Positions 34,185 through 44,000 of a stretch of DNA of 64,000 bases are shown piece after piece (position 1 is the stretch's first letter; the number at the start of each line of letters is the position of its first letter). The notes below the pieces were generated by a model. That model did not search any database. It was given only the letters and a program-made list of their open reading frames with translations, and was not told the DNA's origin. The stretch is taken from positions 328,427 to 392,426 of the forward strand of contig NW_026570343.1 of NCBI RefSeq assembly GCF_019649055.1, given 5' to 3'. This DNA is from Paramacrobiotus metropolitanus. Taxonomy: Eukaryota; Tardigrada; Eutardigrada; Parachela; Macrobiotidae. Made by a program: the position numbers and the translations under genes.

Positions 34185-34367
34185 TCACGGGGTCTTTGGA
34201 GGAAGCTTAGAGACAGCCTCCTTGACGGCAATTCTGCCACGCTCGAAACGTTGTTGGGCTTCCGTGCGTTCAGCCATCTTTTGCGCCACGATCTCCGTCC
34301 ATGCCGAAACACGGTTCTCCAGCGCCTGCTTGGCCGCTTTCTTCCTCTCGCTTGCCGGAGGAGTCAT
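34185..34367 (-). CDS. Small cargo ORF: charged helical protein (60 aa)
   Basis: ATG at 34367; MTPPASERKKAAKQALENRV, then a continuous charged helix (AERTEAQQRFERGRIAVKEAVSK), ending PPKTP. The frame upstream holds another in-frame Met, but the MTPPAS start mirrors MSPPAT at 29452. It is probably a small coiled-coil or nucleic-acid-binding peptide. Coding status is moderate because it is short. Confidence 0.45.
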   Translation of the reverse strand: MTPPASERKKAAKQALENRVSAWTEIVAQKMAERTEAQQRFERGRIAVKEAVSKLPPKTP

Positions 34368-34883
34368 GATAAAGCGAACGATTGGGAGCAAGTCACGAAT
34401 TCCGCAAATAAAACTTAAAACAGCAGAGTTAACAGGATTAGATCACGGTAATAGTAAATAATTAAATTTAAGTAAAAACTCATACTGAGATACATTCAGG
34501 ATAGGAGTTTGACAGCCGCCCCCGCTGGCGACCGCATACTTAAGCAGCACTTTAAACGTTATCAGCCACTTCACTAGAGTGTGTATATTAAACGAATATA
34601 CGCTCGACAATTTACCGCTTTAACACACCTCGTAAGGAGAGCCAAAATCAACATCATTTAAACACTCAAAACGGCAGCTAGAAAATTATACATACGCAAT
34701 CAACCGCGCCACGCTGAGACATCATTGAAAACGCACAAAAAGAGCAGAAAACAGCAAGAGATTTAAACAAAAGGCCCATATGGTTCAAATCATCGAGCTG
34801 TAATTTAAACACACAACGGCCGATCAACCAAAGTCCTCACTTCCAGTAGGTGTGGGGAATGCCACGGAGAACATGGCGCTGCA
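34368..34883. other. Spacer inside element
   Basis: No coding seen; AT-rich. Confidence 0.45.
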
Positions 34884-35795
34884 CTACGATGTGCTTGCGC
34901 TTCTTCTTGGGTTTCTGGTCAGGCCGAAATCTTCATCCACCCACAGCATATCCGCAGGCAAGAATTCCGTCGGATCCTTAAAATCCAGCTTGTTCTCTGC
35001 CCACCAGTCATCCACGTCTAAGTCTGGCTCCTTCCAGTCCTCGAGATTGCCAGATCCCCAGATATTTGGAACAGGCTCATCATCATCCGGTGTACAGAAT
35101 ACGACCACATGAGCCTGGGCCATTATTCTCGCAGTCGACACAACAGCTCTCTCTTCCATCACTCGCTTGTTGTGTTCTAGCATGCGCTGATGACGCTCAC
35201 GCAAAGTTTCCGGCGGGTTAAATAGGGATGGCAAGCCAAATTCCTTCCGCAGGCGTTCAGATGCTTCACGTCGGACTGGAGTGTCGGGATACAGAATAAA
35301 CCCGATCTTCAAGTAATACATCTGCGACTCCGACTGGCGGATGTTCTCAATCTCCAAAGCCACCTGAGCCTCGAAATCCAATGGCTCGGGTTCTACAAAA
35401 TTCAAAGCCATGATTTCGGAATTAGAAAGCTTGCAAAGCTCCGAAATAGAAATATACGGTCCAACCAAGGAACGCCAAAAGTACACAAACTCCGCAATGT
35501 GTTCCTGGTTCGCAGAAACATACGCAACAGATTCAGAGAACTTGACAAACTTACGGCGTTTCTTATCATCCTGTTCCGCGCAAATCATACGCCCGCGCTC
35601 TGATTTATAAAATTCCATCTCCATAGTATGAAAGAGCAGAGATTTAAACCAGAAGAAATGACGACAAAGTCTGTAAAATTTAAAAGCTGCAGCTAAAAAT
35701 GTAAAAGGCAAGAGTGAACAGGAAAACCGCTGACACACCGCAGCTGTGCAGACCGGAAGCAGCTGCGCACTATGTGACTGCCACTGCCCTAACAT
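34884..35795 (-). CDS. Cargo ORF of unknown function (up to 303 aa, probably shorter)
   Basis: The open frame is 303 residues, but the first 55 or so are unusually hydrophobic and Cys/Phe-rich. The likely start is the internal MEMEFYKSERG (about residue 58). From there the protein is helical: ESVAYVSANQEHIAEFVYFWRSLVG, then IRQSESQMYYLKIGFILYPDTP, an Arg-rich helix (RREASERLRKEFG), and a Trp/Asp-rich acidic tail (DWKEPDLDVDDWW). No family is recognised. If the long form is real, the hydrophobic N-terminus would be a signal or anchor. I favour the short form. Confidence 0.62.
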   Translation of the reverse strand: MLGQWQSHSAQLLPVCTAAVCQRFSCSLLPFTFLAAAFKFYRLCRHFFWFKSLLFHTMEMEFYKSERGRMICAEQDDKKRRKFVKFSESVAYVSANQEHIAEFVYFWRSLVGPYISISELCKLSNSEIMALNFVEPEPLDFEAQVALEIENIRQSESQMYYLKIGFILYPDTPVRREASERLRKEFGLPSLFNPPETLRERHQRMLEHNKRVMEERAVVSTARIMAQAHVVVFCTPDDDEPVPNIWGSGNLEDWKEPDLDVDDWWAENKLDFKDPTEFLPADMLWVDEDFGLTRNPRRSASTS

Positions 35796-36205
35796 TTAAC
35801 GACACACGGGCGGTTGCTACAGTGACAAAATTGTTTACATGTTCAAACGTGAAGACTTGCATTTTAAACTGTCATTTTGTATGTTAAATCGTTTTTCGAC
35901 GGATTATCTGCCAAATTCTGATTTGAATAACCGAGAACAGTTTAACTGATTTATTGCTGAACAGCCAAATCTGCGCTCCAGAGAATGAATGGTAAGCCAC
36001 TTCATAGAATAACTGCACGTTGCACAGGCTGTAAAAATAACGTTAAAAAGCTAATTGTAAACGGAAAACAGATTCTGTTACAGGATTCTATAAACTTAGA
36101 ATAACATGCCCAACACTGAAGGTAATGTTCTTCCGTAAAACGAAAAATACAGAGGCTAAGTAAGAGAGCACTACAACAGGGCTGTGATTGCAGGGGAAAT
36201 CCTCA
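35796..36205. other. Spacer inside element
   Basis: Nothing recognised. Confidence 0.45.
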
Positions 36206-37054
36206 TTACACCGCAGCGCCCATATCATCGTCATCATCGCGACGTGGGCGATGGCGTTTGGCGATCGAAGCATCCAGTTTACCAGGACCGCGCTTCTCCT
36301 GTCCTTCATGCAACAGCCAACGAGTCTGTAGCAATTGCTGCTGATGTTGAGCTGCCGACCGCGGATCCGCTGCATTCAAACGCTCGAAATAGCGCTGCTC
36401 CGCTTCCAAGCGGTGATCCTCATCAATATTGGAAACCAATTCCTCTATATGTTGATTATACGCGTCCACGAGCGTAACGACGGCACCATGGTCTCCCGTT
36501 TCCCCCGGGACATAATCCAATGCAGTGAGAAACTCGACAGGATTGCGCACCACATTGATGCCGTAATTACGACGGAGTTCGCAAACAATTTGCCCGATGA
36601 GCCATCCTTGTCGGAAATCCACACGCAGGTAACGTAACAACGCATAGTGTGCATCCTTTGACAGATCTAGAGTGTGGACAAAACGGTTATATTTATCGAC
36701 CGTCATTTCCGATCCATTATGGTAGATCTTGCCGCGAAAACGCAATCGAGTTTCTGGATGCAACTCCACATAATCTCTGTCCGGATTGTAGGGACGATTG
36801 ATGATCAAACCAGACGGGGGAGTATAACTCTTTCCTCCACGAGCATAGTCGTACGGAGACGGACGAAGGCCACAATCCACCATGAGATGGGACCACTCAA
36901 ACGTTGGTTCAGGCCATCCAACATGAGGATCGGGATACATTGGCGGCTGAACATCGGCCAAAACATCTGCCAAAACCTGCACCGAATCTTCCGAGGAACT
37001 CGTAGTATCCTCATGCTGAAAGGAAGGATGCGACGGTACTTTGGGGCGATGCAT
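36206..37054 (-). CDS. Cargo ORF with C-terminal NLS-like cluster (282 aa)
   Basis: It starts MHRPKVPSHPSFQ with a Ser/Glu-rich acidic leader. The central part (residues about 70-200) looks folded, with IINRPYNPDRDYVELHPET, RFRGKIYHNGSEMTVDKYNRF and a Leu-rich helix (ALLRYLRVDFRQGWLIGQIV). After a Glu/Gln-rich helical segment the protein ends in KRHRPRRDDDDDMG, a basic cluster followed by an Asp run that could act as a nuclear localisation signal. It shares the YNPD phrase and a similar basic/aromatic layout with the ORF at 27909-28823. No known family is recognised. Confidence 0.68.
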   Translation of the reverse strand: MHRPKVPSHPSFQHEDTTSSSEDSVQVLADVLADVQPPMYPDPHVGWPEPTFEWSHLMVDCGLRPSPYDYARGGKSYTPPSGLIINRPYNPDRDYVELHPETRLRFRGKIYHNGSEMTVDKYNRFVHTLDLSKDAHYALLRYLRVDFRQGWLIGQIVCELRRNYGINVVRNPVEFLTALDYVPGETGDHGAVVTLVDAYNQHIEELVSNIDEDHRLEAEQRYFERLNAADPRSAAQHQQQLLQTRWLLHEGQEKRGPGKLDASIAKRHRPRRDDDDDMGAAV

Positions 37055-37395
37055 TGCAACAACGTACAGTGATTTCAGTTACAACTTGGGCGTATAAAAG
37101 GAGGAAATTCGGACGATGCTGAACGCGAATTGACAACTAATATTAATCTTGCAGGTAGGAATATCATTTGCGGCCAGCTATCAGCGGTTTTCCGCTGTCG
37201 ATATGCCGAAAGAGCAACGAACGCTACTACGTCATCGCGGACTGTCCAGTGGCGAATGCGGCTACTCAATCCGTACGTACATACAGATTTAATGGGCATT
37301 TTCCAGACAATTTTAATGCGTTAAGGAATAAAATTTCAACTCTTTAGAATTTAAAAATAAAAGAAATATACATATTTACACGGCCGATCAGCTTT
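37055..37395. other. Spacer inside element
   Basis: Nothing recognised. Confidence 0.45.
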
Positions 37396-37872
37396 TTAAT
37401 CATTACTGCATAGTGTACACACGCTGTTAAATTTTTGTAAATCCCGCTTCATTTCCGGCCAATAAAATCGCAGATTCTTGTACAAATATTCATACGGTGA
37501 AATGGCGCTATTATATTTATGTACTAGACGACGATGTACCGATTCCGTTAAAATTTTACGCCACTGATAGGGAATTAGAATTTTAGGAATTCTTTTGGCG
37601 ATGTCTTCCTTCTCACCATAATGGCAAATAATGCCTTTAATTTTCAGCACTAAAGGAAGATGCCAGGCCGCGTATGCAGATTCTTCCAGAGTGCAGTCTC
37701 CATCGACAACGGCGTCCCACAACATCATGTCACTACACTCCATTTGTCGATACTTCCAGAATTCCTGTTTATCAAGGGCGTCATCGGATATTACGCCTTG
37801 TGGCCAGAACTGCTCAATTGGACGCCCAAGCGGGACTGGGAGAGTTCTGTCTTCTACAATGGGCAAGGCCAA
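37396..37872 (-). CDS. Cargo ORF: stand-alone integrase-type H2C2 zinc module (158 aa)
   Basis: The C-terminal half reads ILIPYQWRKILTESVHRRLV, then H, Y..Y.N..FYWPEM and VCTLC. That is the His-His-Cys-Cys zinc-binding module found before the catalytic core of Gypsy integrases (H-x3-4-H ... FYWP ... C-x2-C). The N-terminal half (FWKYRQMECSDMMLWDAVVD...) matches the part of the Pol ORF that precedes its extra H2C2 copy (FWRETQQQCVDSRMWYKM). No integrase core follows. So the gene is a duplicated N-terminal integrase region kept as a separate protein. A DNA- or protein-docking role in integration is inference. Confidence 0.78.
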   Translation of the reverse strand: MALPIVEDRTLPVPLGRPIEQFWPQGVISDDALDKQEFWKYRQMECSDMMLWDAVVDGDCTLEESAYAAWHLPLVLKIKGIICHYGEKEDIAKRIPKILIPYQWRKILTESVHRRLVHKYNSAISPYEYLYKNLRFYWPEMKRDLQKFNSVCTLCSND

Positions 37873-38028
37873 GTTTTTGCTGGCTGTGACGGTCCAATCT
37901 CCATTGCGTTACAGGTAATTGATAGAGTATCACTGGCCACCGGCGCAACTGGTTCAGATAATCTCTCCCGGCTGGGATACATTCAGAATAGCCGGTTCTC
38001 TATTATTTGTGACCATACGCTTTTAGCA

Positions 38029-41000
38029 TCAGCCGACGGGTCTCTTTACGCTTTTGTCGTTGTTCTGATTAATAAATCTCTCCACAGGTTTCACCACACG
38101 CCCGGAGCGGGTTTTAAGCAATGGAACCGCTTCCATCTGGTTATCCAGATATTCAGCGTACTCAGCATCAAGGCGTGACGATGCTGAGTCAGCAGATGGA
38201 ATCACCGGCGGCGGCGCGGGCGCCTCAACTAATTCATCGGGGCATTCCTTTTCCACACAATCGAGCAACTTCGGTAAGTGCTCGTCTTGTAGTATAGTAT
38301 CAACGTCGCGGAAATTATACGGCTTTAAACGGCTGACATGTACCGTGTCAGTTTTGACATTTCCGCGCCGGTTACTTTTTACTACATAGTGCACGGGTCC
38401 TGACTGACGCACAATTTCCCATCCAGCGGTCCAACGGGGCATAAGGGATGGATTTTTCCCGACTTTCCGATGAAGTACGTATACCAAAACTTGATCTCCC
38501 GGTTTATACGATACATGTGAAATATTTGCATCATATCTAATTTTATCTTTTAGCTTATGGCGAAACTCTTCTGCATTCACCAAGTCCAGGGCCTCACCAA
38601 GGCCGCGCTGCATCTGCTGTACATATACGTGAGCGGGAATCACGAAATCCTCTTCAAATGGCAGGAAGTTATTTATCGGTAAGCGCATCTCGGTGCCGTG
38701 CATCATGAAGAATGGTGAGCGGCCCGTTCGCTCCACAACTTTACTGTTAAATGCAGCACAAAGTGCTGGGAGGAATATATCCCAGTCACTTTGCTGCTCA
38801 TTCACATACTTCGCTAGCGCCTTCTTGATTTCCCCTACGCGTTTTTCAACCAGACCGTTACCCTGCTGGTGGCCTGATGCCGTCGGGGCGTGAGCAACAC
38901 CAGCGAGAGCGAGAAGCTCTCGAAACATCTCAGACATGAAATTACTGCCGCGATCTGAGGTAATATGCACAGGCATACCGAAGACTGTGAGAATGCGGCG
39001 ATAAAAGAACAATGCCAATGTGGCGGCATCATTTCTCTCGACTGCCTCAGCCACAATATATTTGCTCCCGTAATCAACAGCGATTATTATGTTTTTATTT
39101 CCAGATTCCGTCGTTGGGAGGGCTGGAGCAACGTCGATTGCCCAAACTAACCGAGGAGGAACCGTGGGATTGGACTGAAGAGCGCCGGCTGGTGCCGTAG
39201 CAAGAGGATTTTGTGCAAGGCACGCCGGACACGAGGCACAGTAACTTTTAACAGACTCAAACATACGAGGCCAATAAAAATACTTGTACATCCTTTTATA
39301 GGTGGCCAGGACGCCCAAGTGTGCTGCTAACGGGGAATCATGGTTATCCTGAAGGAACTGAAGCCGCCAGTGAACAGGTGCATACATGCAGTAATAGATC
39401 TTCCGGTTTAATTCGAACTTGTAGTATACGACGCCCTGTTTCACTACAAATTTGTTTAAATGTAATTTCTCGTGGTCTGACATCTTTTCCTTTTTATTCT
39501 CCAGGAGTAACCGCCATCGGACGATGCGCGCATCGCGAGACTGCTCTTCAGCCCAGTATGAGGCCTTGTCATCCGTAATCAACTTTTGGACTTTATCTGC
39601 GTCAAATGCCTTCATGTCTGCCTCGGACACTGCCTTCACTTCCGCCGACATCATTTCAAAGCGAATGTCCACATAATCTCGCTCCAGAACCGCGAAGCAA
39701 CATTCAATCATCGCCATATCACCGGCGAAAGGGTAAGTTTGCCGATAATCAAATTCAATGTCCGAGTCGTCGGAATCAGGTTCTGGCTGTTCACCTGGAT
39801 TTCTGCTTAAGGCATCAGCAATAACGTTCTCTTTTCCAGGGATATGTACCGGTTTGGTGTTAAATTGCTGGATGTACAAAGCCCAGCGGCCGAGACGACC
39901 AGCAGCATCACGCATATTGTTGAGAAAGACCAAAGCTTGATGGTCCGTCTGCACTTCAAACTGATAGTCCGAAAGGTAATGTTTCCATTTCTTCAAAGCA
40001 CAAATGACAGCGTAAGCTTCGAGTTCTGTAGGGAAATAAAGTCTCTTCTGCGTTTCTGTCAACTTGCGGCTTAGATATGCAATAGGACGCCAGTTTGTTG
40101 GCACGTCCGTCGGTTTATCCTTGGGACATTGCATGAGAACTGCACCCACAGCAATAGTACTGGCATCGACAATAACTCGCGACAGAGCCTCCGGGTCATA
40201 ACGGGCCAAGACCGGCGCCGTCACCAAGGCCTCCTTCAATTGTTCCACAGACCTACACTGATCCGTTCCCCATTCAAAGGTAACTTTTTTAGGAATCAAC
40301 TTTTGAAGCGGCTCCGCAATCTCTTGAAAATTCTTAATAAATTGGCGATAATATCCCACCATACCTAGGAACCGTAATGTATCTTTTTTGTCTTTTATAG
40401 GGCCAAATTCCTTAACCGCCTGTATCTTCTCTGGATCAGTACTGATACCGAACTGGTCAACCGTGTGACCCAGGAACGTTATTGAATTTACAAATAATTC
40501 TGTCTTTTCAGGATTAATGGTCCAGCCGCATTCCTGGAGCCGCAAAAAGAGCTCCTGTAAGTCTCGCATATGATCAGCCAGGTTTTTACTGAAGACAATA
40601 ATGTCATCAATAAAAACTAATACGTTCCTCCACTTCATGTTCGCAAGCGTCAAATCCATGGCGCGCTGGAAAGCCGAAGGCGCGTCCTTCATCCCGAAAG
40701 GTAAGACTTTGTATTGGAACGTGAACTCTTCACCCACCATCGTTGTTTTACACCGGTCTTCCGGTTTTATTTTTATTTGCCAAAAGCCACTCTTTAAATC
40801 GATTTTACTGAAAACCGTAGCTTTATCGAGGGCATTTAATATATCGTCAACTCTGGGAAGCGGGTAACTGCTGCCCATTAATCTTTCGTTAAGCTTACGG
40901 AAATCCACGGTTAAACGCCGGGATTTATCCTTCTTCTTCACTATACAGATGGGACTGCCCCATGCCGAATTTGTTGGCTCAATTATACCGTCTTTAATCA

Positions 41001-44000
41001 TTTCCTGTGTTTTAGCCTGGAGCCATTTGCGGTCTTCAAACGATGTGCGATACGGAGGAGTTCTGACCGGCAAACTCGTGCCTGTATCCACAGAGTGCTC
41101 ATATATGGTACAACAACCCACAGGACGCGCCTTAGTCGGTAAAACTGATTTCGCTTGATAAAAGATTGCTTTTAATTCATCCTTGCTGGGACAGATATCA
41201 CCAACTTTGATTTTAGCGAACGTTTCTTCGGTTTCAGGATCAACGACACTAACGGCGGGTGGCGGCAACTGCATCGCCACACATTCAGTAATTTTCTCCA
41301 GGACCGGAACACCTCCCTCCTTACTGAGAATACCACCAATTGCCTCTTGACAGTTCTCCAGGAACTCCGGAGAGTCCATTTGATAAACTGCGTCCACGAG
41401 CGCGACTTCGCCAAGGTTGGTTTCTTCATTCAAAACGAGCGGTTTGTCAGAAACGTTAACGACGCAGACTCTACAATTACCATACTCATTTAATGTTAAA
41501 ACGCCGTCCAATAATACCGCATTCTTATTCGAGTCTGGAATTTTTCCTTCGTAGAGAAACGGCTGGGTGTATAGATACTCATCCTGAAATTCCATAAACT
41601 GTTCGTCAGACATCGACGTCGTTGCACGAATAATTCCCTGTGAATGGGGCTGAATTATAACCGGCGAGGCTGGGAAGAGCTCCATTTTAAAGCAGTCAAT
41701 AGGACCGGGTTCTGGCTCAAAGCGGTAAATATCATGTTCTACCGAATTAAGCTCAACCTGTGCTTGTGCCTGTTTCAGATGGGCGTCCCTGTACGCCAGC
41801 TCGATGACATCCTTCGAATACACGCATGCCGGGATATCAGTGGACTCACGAACGTCCTGAGATCGTTTGGGCAAATTTTTAGCCGCCGGTTGTTGTGGTA
41901 CCGGTGCTGGCTCCACCGTCTCAGCTGACATTTGGCTCGCCGCCTCTCTTTCTGCATATTCCCGCCGAATTCTGCGGCTGTAACTGGACTTTTTGCGCCG
42001 CGGAGGACTCCTTGGACCTTCCGTTGGCAGTTCGCAGTTTCCCACGGTAGGTTGTACTGCACTAGACGCCACAGTCTCCCTCAATACTTTTTGCTCATGA
42101 ATTTCGTTCCAAATCTTCCACTGTTCATTGATATCAACATCTACTGGGGAGTCGTAAGAGGCCCTGACTGCCGAAGGAAGAAACTCCGAAACTTGCTCAC
42201 TAATCAACTTATGGTTTTGCGGTGAGTTAGACACGATTTGAGAGTTTATTTCTCTTTGCTTCTCCGCCTGTTTATCTTCGTAGGAGACTGGACACGGGCC
42301 GATGTTAATGGGTTTCATACCATCTGCAGGGACAAAGCTACCGTTTTCGAATTCTCCTGCTGGTGCCGGGTTATCCACGGAAAAGGTAACCTTACGTTTT
42401 CCTGTAGCTTTCTGTGCATTTAATTGCTCTGTGCGTTTCAAGGTTTCAAAATGTCGGCGATCATTAATCGAGTTTCGACACACGTCGCAGTTCTTCTCGT
42501 ACCGTTCAATTTCTATTATACAGTCCGGCCAGTAAAATAATTTCACCAAGTACGGATATAGCTTTTCATGCCGGCCATACGCTTGCTTATGAATTAAAAT
42601 TTCGTGGAAGCAGGCAATTAATTTCTGTCGCCACTGATACGGCACGTAAATTCTCGGACATGCACCAGAATGATCAGATACCCTGCACAATATCCCCTCA
42701 CAAATCACAAACCTGTTGATTTCGTATTTGGTAAAATTCGTATTAGCGTGCGACGGTTTCTTGTACATTTTGTACCACATCCGGCTATCAACACATTGCT
42801 GTTGAGTTTCGCGCCAGAACTGCGGATCACGGAATCTTTTCTCTGAAGGGAATAAGCCCTTATCCTGCGGCCTATCCATCGGCGTCATCCATTTCTTCAA
42901 CTCTGGATTGCGTGCCATGTAAGAGGGACAATCATGGACTTCATCAACGTCTCTGCGATCTCGTTCGACAGGTATGATATTTAATAATTTATTGTCTATG
43001 CTAAAGCATTCAACCGATTTAGAAGATTTCCGCAGAACACCCATGTATAGGTATTGAGCTGCAGGATGCTGCTGAAGTACTGCGTCAATCGAAGAAATTT
43101 GGATCGGAAGCTGCAAGGGATCTTCACCCCCACGAACTTGACTGGATCCAGAAGGAGGCACAGGGCTGACTGATGCCGAAGACGAGTTACTTGAACTACT
43201 CGAGCTGCTTGCCGGTGGCGGCGGGGAAATTCTTTCACGTTTAAACTGCGGCTGAGAAGACGCCTGTTCGCACCCCCACGAACTTGACTGCATACTATTT
43301 ACAATTGTTTCACCGCCTCCCCCACGAACTTGACTTTGTTCTGGGTTTTTCTCCACCTTAATTTCCTTTTTAATTGTAGGTTTAACCGGTTCATCGGCAA
43401 CGGAAGCTGCCATGGGCAAATATTGCCGGATCATTTCCTGTACCACGCTCCGTACAAACTCCTCATCACGTTGATCAGATCCAACTTTAACCAGTGCAGC
43501 CTTCACAGGCACAACTTCTTTAACTTCGGTTTTTACTGGGACGTCGACAACATTTGTTTTAATAGATTGTGTCGACTGAGTCAAGCGAGGCCACGACTGC
43601 TTCGCCTTCTGCAAGTGTAAGATACAAATTTCCGGATCAGCTTTTGCCAAAATTAGATGGGCCGATTCGTAGGGAACGAATTTTGCCTCTTTAGCAACAC
43701 CGATTCGCTCGGTCAGCATCAACGCTGGGATCGCGGGCGACGGCTTAACTCCCGGGGGAATTAATGGATCAAAATCGTGAGCACGAATAACGTCAGACAT
43801 CAGGTGAGTTTCACGGCGTAAAAATGCCGGAGCATTAGACGGTCTGCGCGACAGGCGCCATGTCATCGTATTCATGTCTAAAATAAAAGGCTTCATAGCT
43901 AAAAAGTCTAAACCTAAAACAACGTGGTCTCTATCAAAGGTAGAACTGACTAGTATAGCGTGCTCAAACGCCATGCCAAATTCGTGAATCGTGACCACTA

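Noticed and set aside
34884-35795. Envelope glycoprotein from the hydrophobic N-terminus of this ORF
   Set aside because: No second membrane segment, no furin-like site and no sequon pattern; the hydrophobic part is probably upstream of the real start.
36206-37072. Long plus-strand frames opposite the cargo ORFs (for example 36674-37072)
   Set aside because: Antisense shadows of the minus-strand ORFs; composition mirrors the coding strand and no start or splice features are present.
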